Under the pieces are notes generated by a model. The model worked only from the letters and a program-made list of their open reading frames with translations. It had not been told where the DNA came from and searched no databases. This document shows positions 1-10,599 of a stretch of DNA of 64,000 nt, piece by piece. Position 1 is the stretch's first letter. Each line of letters starts with the position of its first letter. This DNA is from Arabidopsis thaliana (lineage: Eukaryota > Streptophyta > Magnoliopsida > Brassicales > Brassicaceae), in the NCBI RefSeq assembly GCF_000001735.4, contig NC_003071.7, positions 6,751,151 through 6,815,150 on the forward strand. Direction: 5' to 3'. The position numbers were made by a program, and so were the translations under genes.

Positions 1-129
1 TTCACACACCTATAAACATATATGATCACCAATATACAAACACGAAACATAAATACAATTTTTCTAATATTTGTTTATTTATTTTGTTTAGTAATTAACC
101 AGTGTCATTCTTAACGCATATGAAATTAG

Positions 130-1497
130 GCATTCACGAGTATATGGAGCCGTGCTTGCAAAAGGATAAGTGGAAGTAGTAAAATCTATGTACCAAAAGG
201 AACATTTTACCTCGGTGGTGTAGAGTTTGTGGGTCCATGCAAAAATCCTATTGAATTCATCATCGATGGAACTTTATTAGCTCCTGCAAATCCAAGCGAC
301 ATTAAGCAAGACACGTGGATCAACTTTAGGTACATCAACAATCTTTCTATCTCTGGTTCTGGTACACTTGACGGCCAAGGAAAACAGTCTTGGCCACACA
401 ATGACTGCCACACAAACCCCAATTGTCCTAAACTAGCTATGGTAAGATTTTTCATCGAATTTTCACTTATATTATTATTATTTACATTTAAAGCGTATTA
501 CAAAATGTTTGATATGATACTTATACAATAATAAAAAGTGATATTCAATCATTATTTATCATACATAACTTATTAAATTATCTTGTCTTTATTGTTTTTT
601 ATTTGAGAAAGTAACAAATCGTTTAATAAACTTGAAATGTTTTATAGACTATGGGATTTGCATTCGTGAACAACTCAAATATCAAAGACATAACATCTCT
701 CAATAGCAAAATGGGACATTTCAACTTCTTCTCCGTCCATCACTTTAACATTACCGGTGTCACTATAACAGCTCCCGGCGATAGTCCCAACACCGACGGT
801 ATCAAGATGGGTTCATGTAGTAACATTCAAATCTCTGACACAAACATCGGTACAGGAGACGATTGTATTGCAATTCTCTCTGGAACCACTAACCTCAATA
901 TCTCTAACGTCAATTGTGGTCCTGGACATGGGATTAGTGTTGGAAGTTTAGGAAAAAGCAAAGATGAGAAAGACGTGAAGGACTTAATAGTAAGAGACGT
1001 CATTTTCAACGGTACAAGCGATGGTATTCGGATCAAAACTTGGGAATCTTCAGCTTCGAAGATCCTCGTTTCGAACTTCGTGTACGAGAATATTCAGATG
1101 ATTGATGTTGGAAAACCAATCAACATTGATCAGAAGTATTGTCCTCACCCACCTTGTGAACATGAAAGAAAGGTTAACCTCCTATGCGAAAACAAGCTCC
1201 ATTTTATTTTATTTTATTTTATCACAAAAACAAAAAAACTAAAGACAACTTGTTTTTACTTTTTTCCAGGGAGAGTCTCACGTTCAAATCCAAAACCTCA
1301 AGTTAAAGAACATATATGGAACATCGAAGAACAAAGTAGCAGTGAATCTGCAATGTAGCAAAATCTTTCCATGCAAAAATGTGGAGCTAATTGACATTAA
1401 TATAAAACAGAATGGAGTCAAAGATGGTTCTTCCACTTCGGTGTGCGAGAATGTTGATGGTTTTGCTCGCGGTAAAATGTTTCCTCGAATTGTCTAA
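130..1497 (+). CDS. Polygalacturonase (GH28), copy A; 5' exon outside window
   Basis: Secreted-type polygalacturonase that hydrolyses alpha-1,4-galacturonan of cell-wall pectin. Visible exons are 130-441, 648-1172 and 1270-1497, all phase 0 with GT-AG borders; position 1 lies in intron 1, so the signal-peptide exon is just left of the window. The four GH28 signatures are present: PNTDGI, TGDDC, CGPGHG and GIRIKTW. It is nearly identical to copy B about 3.4 kb downstream. The oddity is at the end: copy B ends PQHCLN-stop, whereas here a one-base deletion near 1486 gives PRIV-stop, removing a terminal cysteine. The catalytic core is untouched, so the protein may still work. The start cannot be judged because it is off the window. 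Confidence 0.85.
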
Positions 1498-3069
1498 ATT
1501 AATTCGACGGTCCATCAAAACAATGACGATATTTTGTATATGTTATTTTTATTTATTAAATAATTGCTTAAGTGTATATATGGCTTATGTTTTTTTTTTA
1601 TAGCCAAAAATTCCAAACCATATCGTAAATATGTATATATATGCTTTTTGATAAGTTTACATCAATATTCTACAATAAATTGCATTTTCTGAATTTATTA
1701 GTGTATAAACATGGATTAACAATTGGATATAAAGAGCTAAGAAATCCAATCCCATTGTTGTATACTCCGCTTTGTGTAGCATTTTTTGGAAAACCGTTTT
1801 TTGTGAAAAAAAATTATATTTATACAAAAAAGTAGAAATAAGTATAATGCATTTTTTTTCTTTTTCTTAAATAGTCTTTGTTTAAATATAATTTGGCTTC
1901 ATCTGTTCCATATAACATGAACCGAGTTCTTGAAGTAAAAGAACTGATTTGTGATTCTTCTGGTGATCAGAACAACAACTGAACAAACTGTCTTATTGTT
2001 TTCATGGAAAAAAAAATACTTAAAAAGGCAGTGAGTTCAATGTAATATAATGTGGTAGCACACACTAATTACCCAATAAGGGTAATTCTAAATATTCAGT
2101 TCTGATCCGGATCGGATCCAATCGGGTTTGGGTTGGCTTGGGTAAAAAGTTTCAGGTCCTAAAAATATCCAAAATAAATAGAAACAAGTATACTTTATGT
2201 AGATAGTGGGTACCCAAACAAAAAAAACCCATTAAAATTTGTTATTTTTAATAAAGTTAATCATATTTGAATATATTTTACTAAATTTTGACAAACATAA
2301 CAAATAATTTTTAAATAGTTTAGTTGTTTGGGATATTTAGGTCTAAAATTAATTTACATATTTAGATTTATAATTATAATCTTAGATAATTAGATTATAT
2401 TAAGATTAAATATAATTAATATTTTGGATATTAAATTTATGTTTGGGTTTTTGGGTAGCCTGTTTAGGTAACGAGTAATCCTTGGACCGACTCGGTATCT
2501 ACGGATTCACTAAAATTTTATCCAATGAGGTAATTACCTAAAACCCTAACCTGTCCTAACCCAATTTTTTCGGTTCGGGCATCAGGTTGGGTATCGGATC
2601 CGGTTGTTTTGCCCAACCCTAAATCTGGTTAATGACGGGGTCACCCTCTATTGAAGGCGAGATGTGATATTGGTTAAGCACCCACAATCGCTAATGATCT
2701 TTCATGTTATAATTTCCTTCTAAACTGTTTTTAGATCTTGAACAAATATTAGTTAACAAAATAACTAAAATAGTAAAATTTAATATCCGTTAAAATTGGA
2801 ACAAATAAAAAATAGTGCATTAGAAAAACAATTTGGTTTTATGCAACTTAAATTAAAACAACAAAAAAACAATTAATTGGTAAATGTGATTGTCACATTC
2901 ACCAAATTGAAGATTCTGTTTTAAAGGAGAGAACCAAAAAAATAAACCATATACACTCAAAAACCTAAATATCATTCACAAGCCTTACCAAAAAAACAAC
3001 CCTATTTTAGTTGTTACTTAGTAACAATAATCAAGTTTCTTTTTACCGTTCATAGAGACAAGCTAACTC
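1498..3069. other. Spacer between polygalacturonase copies
   Basis: From 1498 to about 2079 the sequence is the 3' flank of copy A and matches the 3' flank of copy B (4902 to about 5470). After that the two diverge. About 2085-2635 is an AT-rich block whose ends carry GC-rich ATCCGG/GGTTGGG motifs in opposite orientations (see separate entry). 2640-3069 is the upstream region of copy B, with no other coding sequence seen. Confidence 0.6.
2085..2635. mobile_element. Possible hAT-like non-autonomous element
   Basis: The right end reads, on the minus strand, TTAGGGTTGGGCAAAACAAC followed by CCGGATCCG. The left end carries a related GATCCGGATCGGATCC block followed by GGGTTTGGGTTGG. The interior is very AT-rich. 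The arms are imperfect and I found no convincing 8-bp target-site duplication, so limits and class are tentative. It sits where the tandem polygalacturonase repeat units stop matching. Confidence 0.3.
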
Positions 3070-3077
3070 TATATAAG
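3070..3077 (+). promoter_or_regulatory. TATA box of polygalacturonase copy B
   Basis: TATATAAG lies about 103 bp upstream of the ATG at 3180, a normal plant core-promoter spacing. Inferred from motif and position only. Confidence 0.5.
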
Positions 3078-3179
3078 CAGATTAAGTATGCCAACAATTC
3101 TCATTATCTCTCAGAACAAGTATTGATAAACAACAAGTTTCTCGTATTTCCATATATATACCTTAAACAAAATAATAAG

Positions 3180-4901
3180 ATGGCATGCATTTCCTTTGCG
3201 TTTAAGGCTTTGTGCTTCTGTCTCTTTTTCATTGTTGTTGCAAGTCGCTCCACCGTCAGACCAAAAGTTTTCAACGTCCAACGCCATGGTGCTAAACCAG
3301 ACGGAAAAACTGATAACGCCAATGTATGTAAACAAATATTTTCCTATTTTTATTTTTACCACCAATAAGTTTTAAGATAAAAACATTTGAATATTATTCA
3401 CACACCTATAAACATATATGATCACCAATATACAAACACGAAACATAAATACAATTTTTCTAATATTTGTTTATTTATTTTGTTTAGTAATTAACCAGTG
3501 TCATTCTTAACGCATATGAAATTAGGCATTCACGAGTATATGGAGCCGTGCTTGCAAAAGGATAAGTGGAAGTAGTAAAATTTATGTACCAAAAGGAACA
3601 TTTTACCTCGGTGGTGTAGAGTTTGTGGGTCTATGCAAAAATCCTATTGAATTCATCATCGATGGAACTTTATTAGCTCCTGCAAATCCAAGCGACATTA
3701 AGCAAGACACGTGGATCAACTTTAGGTACATCAACAATCTTTCTATCTCTGGTTCTGGTACACTTGACGGCCAAGGAAAACAGTCTTGGCCACACAATGA
3801 CTGCCACACAAACCCCAATTGTCCTAAACTAGCTATGGTAAGATTTTTCATCGAGTTTTCACTTATATTATTATTATTTACATTTAAAGCGTATTACAAA
3901 ATGTTTGATATGATACTTATACAATAATAAAAAGTGATATTCAATCATTATTTATCATACATAACTTATTAAATTATCTTGTCTTTTTTTTGTTTTTTAT
4001 TTGAGAAAGTAACAAGTCGTTTAATAAACTTGAAATGTTTTATAGACTATGGGATTTGCATTCGTGAACAACTCAAATATCAAAGACATAACATCTCTCA
4101 ATAGCAAAATGGGACATTTCAACTTCTTCTCCGTCCATCACTTTAACATTACCGGTGTCACTATAACAGCTCCCGGCGATAGTCCCAACACCGACGGTAT
4201 CAAGATGGGTTCATGTAGTAACATTCAAATCTCTGACACAAACATCGGTACAGGAGACGATTGTATTGCAATTCTCTCTGGAACCACTAACCTCAATATC
4301 TCTAACGTCAATTGTGGTCCTGGACATGGGATTAGTGTTGGAAGTTTAGGAAAAAACAAAGATGAGAAAGACGCGAAGGACTTAATAGTAAGAGACGTCA
4401 TTTTCAACGGTACAAGCGATGGTATTCGGATCAAAACTTGGGAATCTTCAGCTTCGAAGATCCTCGTTTCGAACTTCGTGTACGAGAATATTCAGATGAT
4501 TGATGTTGGAAAACCAATCAACATTGATCAGAAGTATTGTCCTCACCCACCTTGTGAACATGAAAGAAAGGTTAACCTCCTATGCGAAAACAAGCTCCAT
4601 TTTATTTTATTTTATTTTATCACAAAAACAAAAAAACTAAAGACAACTTGTTTTTACTTTTTTCCAGGGAGAGTCTCACGTTCAAATCCAAAACCTCAAG
4701 TTAAAGAACATATATGGAACATCGAAGAACAAAGTAGCAATGAATCTGCAATGTAGCAAAATCTTTCCATGCAAAAATGTGGAGCTAATTGACATTAATA
4801 TAAAACAGAATGGAGTCAAAGATGGTTCTTCCACTTCGGTGTGCGAGAATGTTGATGGTTTTGCTCGCGGTAAAATGTTTCCTCAACATTGTCTAAATTA
4901 A
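3180..4901 (+). CDS. Polygalacturonase (GH28), copy B
   Basis: Complete pectin-degrading glycosyl hydrolase family 28 enzyme. Exons 3180-3323, 3526-3837, 4046-4570 and 4668-4901 join in phase 0 to give 404 residues, the usual length for this family. Exon 1 encodes an N-terminal signal peptide (hydrophobic LCFCLFFIVVA) followed by the family opening FNVQRHGAKPDGKTDN, so the product should be secreted to the wall. Catalytic motifs PNTDGI, TGDDC, CGPGHG and GIRIKTW are all present. The ATG at 3180 was chosen because the signal peptide begins there. It is the intact member of a tandem pair with copy A; I believe they belong to the cluster around AT2G15450-AT2G15470. Substrate mode (exo or endo) cannot be read from the sequence. 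Confidence 0.92.
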
Positions 4902-6063
4902 TTCGACGGTCCATCAAAACAATGACGATATTTTGTATATGTTATTTTTATTTACTAAATAATTGCTTAAGTGTATATATGGCTTATGTTTTTTTTTTAT
5001 AGCCAAAAATTCCAAACCATATCGTAAATATGTATATATATGCTTTTTGATAAGTTTACATCAATATTCTACAATAAATTGCATTTTCTGAATTTATTAG
5101 TGTATAAACATGGATTAACAATTGGATATAAAGAGCTAAGAAATCCAATCCCATTGGTGTACACTCCGCTTTGTGTTGCATTTTTTGGAAAACCGTTTTT
5201 TGTGAAAAAAAATTATATTTATACAAAAAAGTAGAAATAAGTATAATGCATTTTTTTTCTTTTTCTTAAATAGTCTTTGTTTAAATATAATTTGGCTTCA
5301 TCTGTTCCATATAACTTGAACCGAGTTCTTGAAGTAAAAGAACTGATTTGTGATTCTTCTGGTGATCAGAACAACAACTGAACAAACTGTCTTATTGTTT
5401 TCAAAGAAAAAAAATATACTAAAAAAGGCAGTGAGTTCAATGTAATATAATGTGGTAGCACACACTAATAACCAGAAAAAAGATTCTTGAATGTGGTAGT
5501 GATCGTTCAGAGAAGAGAGAAAAGTATATTAGTTTTTTTTTACTTGTCACCAATTCACAATGATTAAAGCTCCAGACTAACCGATTCTGTGATTTTATCA
5601 TTCCTTTATTCAATCATGACAATCATTAGATCATTACACATCTTATACACTTTCTTATATTCATCACATTAAAACACCTCTACTGGATTCAAAGGTACTT
5701 ACATCTTCTTTGTAGATTATGGAGAGAAAGACGATTGTCCTCGTCAATTTCTCTGTATACTGTAGGGATAAACATGCAAACATAAAAAGTCATGGCTCTA
5801 CCAAAATCGTAAGCTTTAGCTTATTTTCTTTCAAACATAAACAGTTGCTAAATCAGCTAAACTTAGATGTCACTTGCACATGATGTCAGTGAAAAGATGG
5901 AGGTGAATCCATGCATAGATGCACCGGCTTCCTCTGATACAACGATAGCTTTCAGGAATTGCCATCACATCTTCATTCTTTTAATCAATGTTCTAACACT
6001 CTGCTCGAGTTTCTCGGCAAGCCATAATAAAAATAGCTGCAGTCTCAGACCTCTCATCTAGCC

Positions 6064-6097
<34 letters not shown>

Positions 6098-6316
6098 ATA
6101 ATACTAATGAGACCATATATATATAAAAAATTATGACTTTATTATTTTGTCAATATTTTTTTTTAAAAATGTTATAGTGGGTCGTCCCAAGTGGGCTTAA
6201 GCCTAATTCATATACAAATCCACCGTTACAAAATAGAACGAAATTAGGTCAAATTTTATGATGTACTGATTCATTTTTTTTTTTTGGTCGTTTATAAGTG
6301 TTCATTTTTAGTTATA
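4902..6316. other. Intergenic, no gene recognised
   Basis: 4902 to about 5470 is the 3' flank shared with copy A. Beyond it lies unique AT-rich DNA. A 64-codon open frame at 5867-6061 has no recognisable domain and I do not call it a gene. A TA microsatellite lies at about 6065-6085. Confidence 0.6.
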
Positions 6317-7046
6317 GGCTCCGATTGGTAACCACTTTTGAGGTAAATGAATGAGTAGGAAAGTCGTGTTCCTCTTTGTTCTTCAGTTTTTTTACCAATT
6401 GCAAGGTATTTTTGTTCCATTTTCAGATATGTGGGTCCTACATTTTTCCTCATCATTCCTAAAAAAAAAATGATAAAACAAAATTCTTTCACCCCAAAAT
6501 TGTAAAAGAACCAAGAGGAACAAAAAAATAAAATTCGTTTTTATTTATTAAATAAATTTAAAATAGATTTTATGATAATATTTATATTTCTATATATAAT
6601 ATTTTCCATATCTTTAGTATATATTGATATATAAATTTTTTTTTATCAAGCTTTCAATTTAATGAATGTTATAAATTTATTTTAAATTAGTATAAATAAA
6701 TGTTTTAAAGTGAAACTTATTTTAAATTTGTAATATAATTTAATTTTTTATTATAAAATAAATAAATGTTTTGAAGAGAAATTTATAATATAATTTATTT
6801 TAAATTTATGCAGAACTTTAATTTTAAATGAAATTAATAAACAAAATTCAAATAAATGATTTTTTACTAATTATTATGTTAAATACTATTAATTCACCTT
6901 TTTGATTACTATTACAATAATCATTTTGTTCAATTCCTATGTTACTCTTGGTTCCTACTTATTGTTATTTTCCTTTTTTTCTTATTTTCTTTTATTCTCT
7001 TTCATTCATATTCCTATTGTTCTTTTTGTTATCACCAATCAGAGCC
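6317..7046. mobile_element. TIR element / MITE of about 730 bp
   Basis: The left end starts GGCTCCGATTGGTAACCA and the right end is the reverse complement of GGCTCTGATTGGTGATAAC, giving an inverted repeat of about 14 bp with one or two mismatches. A second inverted pair lies inside (GAACCAAGAGGAAC near 6508 against GTTACTCTTGGTTC near 6940). The interior is AT-rich and has no transposase frame. These are features of a non-autonomous DNA transposon. No clear target-site duplication was found, so the superfamily is left open. Confidence 0.55.
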
Positions 7047-7244
7047 AGTTCAAATTAATTTTGTCAAAACCTTAGAATTCACAAAAAAAAATTACCAATC
7101 AGAGAGAACCGTTTTGATACTTTGATTTATCAAAATAGTAGTAAGTGGGATTAATTACTCTATTTTATTTATTGTAGAAATGCTAAAGACATATCTATTA
7201 AGAAAGAAAAAAATCAAGGCTTAGTCGTCATCACTAAAGTAAGA

Positions 7245-7460
7245 AGTCAAAGTTTGGTTCTACGAGACACATCACATATATATTCGATTCCCAATTTATA
7301 GCCAACCAAAGAAGACTCGGTCCTAAACGAACCAGAATAAGGCAACACAAAAAGTACTAAAACATGACGTGAGCAAAGACGTTAGATTCGCCTCCATTAA
7401 TTCATCTGATCTTCTTCCACTGTCTTCTTCAACGTGCACACGTGTCTGTGTATATATATC
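7245..7460 (+). promoter_or_regulatory. UGT73B5 promoter: W-box, TGACG, G-box, TATA
   Basis: In order: AGTCAAAG (W-box core GTCAA) at 7245-7252, TGACG (TGA-factor/as-1 core) at 7365-7369, a CACGTG-containing G-box at about 7438-7443 and a TATA run at 7449-7459. The same elements in the same order and in alignable flanks occur before UGT73B4 (10255-10456). Conservation against a diverged background suggests function. Salicylate and oxidative-stress induction of these genes is known; which boxes mediate it is inference. Confidence 0.6.
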
Positions 7461-7666
7461 TTGAATGTCTGAATCTGGAAGAACAATTCAAGACCGCGTA
7501 CAAAACTAAATCCAATCCAGACAAGAAACCGTCGTTGTTTTGTCTGATCACATAACACATTTCAGTTTATAGATCTGCAGAATTTGTTTTTTGTATTTTT
7601 GTTCTGTTTTCTTTTGATTTTCTTCTTCATCCTGTAAAACCTAGAATTTTGTTTCTTCAACCAAAA

Positions 7667-9302
7667 ATGAACAGAGAAGTCTCTGAGAGAATTCATATTT
7701 TGTTCTTCCCCTTCATGGCTCAAGGCCACATGATTCCAATTTTGGACATGGCCAAGCTTTTCTCGAGGAGAGGAGCCAAGTCAACCCTTCTCACAACCCC
7801 AATCAACGCTAAGATCTTCGAGAAACCTATTGAAGCATTCAAAAATCAAAACCCTGATCTCGAAATCGGAATCAAGATCTTCAATTTCCCTTGTGTAGAG
7901 CTTGGATTGCCTGAAGGATGCGAGAACGCTGACTTTATCAACTCATACCAAAAATCTGACTCAGGTGACTTGTTCTTGAAGTTTCTTTTCTCTACCAAGT
8001 ATATGAAACAACAGTTGGAGAGTTTCATTGAAACAACCAAACCAAGTGCTCTTGTTGCCGATATGTTCTTCCCTTGGGCGACAGAATCTGCTGAGAAGCT
8101 CGGTGTACCAAGACTTGTGTTCCACGGTACATCTTTCTTTTCTTTGTGTTGTTCGTATAACATGAGGATTCATAAGCCACACAAGAAAGTCGCTACGAGT
8201 TCTACTCCTTTTGTAATCCCTGGTCTCCCAGGAGACATAGTTATTACAGAAGACCAAGCCAATGTTGCCAAAGAAGAAACGCCAATGGGAAAGTTTATGA
8301 AAGAGGTTAGGGAATCAGAGACCAATAGCTTTGGTGTATTGGTTAATAGCTTCTACGAGCTGGAATCAGCTTATGCTGATTTTTATCGTAGTTTTGTGGC
8401 GAAAAGAGCTTGGCATATCGGTCCGCTTTCGCTATCTAACAGAGAGTTAGGAGAGAAAGCCAGAAGAGGGAAAAAGGCTAACATTGATGAGCAAGAATGC
8501 CTAAAATGGCTGGACTCTAAGACACCTGGTTCAGTAGTTTACTTGTCCTTTGGGAGCGGAACTAATTTCACCAACGACCAGCTGTTAGAGATCGCTTTTG
8601 GTCTTGAAGGTTCTGGACAAAGTTTCATCTGGGTGGTTAGGAAAAATGAAAACCAAGGTAAATTGTTTCTCCCCAGCCATTATTAACCAACATAGTAATG
8701 TTAATATTTGTGTATATATTCGTATTGCCAAATATGCTCTGATACCATGGCAAGTAATAGATTGGCTCATGTATTTTATTTGTGATCATGTAGAATTTTC
8801 TTAACAGTTATGACTTGGTGTTGGTATGGTTGGGACAGGTGACAATGAAGAGTGGTTGCCTGAAGGGTTTAAAGAGAGGACAACAGGGAAAGGGCTAATA
8901 ATACCTGGATGGGCGCCGCAAGTGCTGATACTTGACCATAAAGCAATTGGAGGATTTGTGACTCATTGCGGATGGAACTCGGCTATAGAGGGCATTGCCG
9001 CGGGGCTGCCTATGGTAACATGGCCAATGGGGGCAGAACAGTTCTACAATGAGAAGCTATTGACAAAAGTGTTGAGAATAGGAGTGAACGTTGGAGCTAC
9101 CGAGTTGGTGAAAAAAGGAAAGTTGATTAGTAGAGCACAAGTGGAGAAGGCAGTAAGGGAAGTGATTGGTGGTGAGAAGGCAGAGGAAAGGCGGCTATGG
9201 GCTAAGAAGCTGGGCGAGATGGCTAAAGCCGCTGTGGAAGAAGGAGGGTCCTCTTATAATGATGTGAACAAGTTTATGGAAGAGCTGAATGGTAGAAAGT
9301 AG
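7667..9302 (+). CDS. UGT73B5: UDP-glucosyltransferase UGT73B5
   Basis: Family-1 glycosyltransferase that transfers glucose from UDP-glucose to small acceptors such as flavonols; expected cytosolic. Exons 7667-8657 and 8839-9302 (phase-1 intron) give 484 residues. The catalytic His is near residue 21 in FMAQGHM, and the UDP-sugar-binding PSPG box runs from about W354 ([10 protein letters not shown], then HCGWNS, ending GAEQ). The ATG at 7667 is used because the frame upstream opens only with a non-ATG codon. Its tandem paralogue lies 1.3 kb downstream. The family members UGT73B3/B5 are linked to pathogen and redox responses. Sequence agrees with my memory of AT2G15480. Confidence 0.95.
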
Positions 9303-10250
9303 AGGAAGAGAATATGTTTAATGTTCTGAGATAGATTATTGACTTTGTGTTCCTCTTTGGAGTTGTTCTTTATGTCATCTTAGCTTTTGCTACTGTTTAG
9401 TAAGAGAAAGTCCATTGTGTGTTTCTATATAATAAAGAATAGACCTGAAGATAGGCATTTTCAAGTTTCTGCTTTAAGATACCAAATCTTCGTTGTGCAT
9501 ACTTTTTACTTCTTGTGATCTTACTATGTGATTTATATGGCATGGATTATATAGGTCGGATTTTCTTTGAATTTTAAGTATATAAATTTGAAGTAACAAA
9601 GTATGTGTAGTAATGATGCGATGAAAAATTGGTAATGAATCTAGGGCCTAAACTAGTATAGTTTCAGGTTTATTCCACCAAACTCTTAGCGTATGTCACT
9701 TGGATCCACCAAACTTGATCCAAGCGTTTTACAAAATTGTATACCGAGCTAAAAATAAAACATTCTTTGTTGTTTCCACAAACCTTATTTTCTAACATAG
9801 CCTACATGTCTTTCTCCTTAAGCACTCATTCTTTTGGCCTCTCGACTCTTTGAAAATCTCTCACATTAAGACTTAATGTTACCCAAACCTAATTAAACTA
9901 CTCGAGAACCCCATGTTCGTGTCCATGAGAATTCTCACTCAAGTCTTCCCTTTAGCCACTTACAAAACTACTTGTAGAACTATGGCTATGAATGATGACA
10001 TAACTCGCACCCAAAACCGCATCGTAACAGTGTTGTAATAGTATCAAAATCTTTACATATACATATATATCTATGTATTTTTGTTACTATTTAAACCGCA
10101 CCGCACTTCTCCCACACCACAAAACGCAGTCACTATTCGGACAATATGTTTTAAAAACGCTATTTTGCCATTCCCCATAGGCTCATGGCTTTAAATGCAA
10201 AGCCTTCGAAATTTATGGCTCATAGCTTGCACAATACTCATCGCTAAGTG
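9303..10250. other. Intergenic between the UGT genes
   Basis: Holds the UGT73B5 3' untranslated region to about 9450 (AATAAAG near 9430) and then AT-rich DNA with no recognisable gene or repeat. Confidence 0.6.
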
Positions 10251-10254
10251 AGAA

Positions 10255-10456
10255 GTCAAAGTTTGCTTCTACGAGAAACAGAACACATGTGCTGACTCGA
10301 TTCCCGGTTTGTAGCCAACCAAAGATGACGAACCAGAATACGGCAACACAAAAGTAAAATATGACGTATGCAAACACGTAAGTGATCTTCGTTAATTAAT
10401 TTTTTATCTGATCTTCCTCCACTGTCTTCTTTTAAGTGCACACGTGCGTGTATATA
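10255..10456 (+). promoter_or_regulatory. UGT73B4 promoter: W-box, TGACG, G-box, TATA
   Basis: GTCAA (W-box core) at 10255-10259, TGACG at 10326-10330 and 10362-10366, CACGTG at 10441-10446 and TATATA at 10451-10456. The block aligns with the UGT73B5 promoter over about 200 bp, including non-motif stretches such as GCCAACCAAAGA and the pre-TATA CTGTCTTCTT. Shared descent plus retained boxes supports co-regulation, which is inference. Confidence 0.6.
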
Positions 10457-10599
10457 TCTCGATATGGCCGAAACTGGAAGAAACAATTCAGACAAAGTCC
10501 CAAGCTAAGAAAAGAGACTCTCTTTGTTTTGTCTGGCAGAATATTTTCCATTCTTGTTCTGTTTTCTTTTCATTTTTCTTCTTAATCCTAAAACCAAAC

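Noticed and set aside
5867-6061. 64-codon frame between polygalacturonase and UGT genes
   Set aside because: Short, no domain, no paralogue in the window; a real peptide cannot be excluded but is unsupported.
7649-7666. Longer UGT73B5 start
   Set aside because: The extra codons begin with TTG, and the paralogue's homologous protein starts at the internal ATG (7667).
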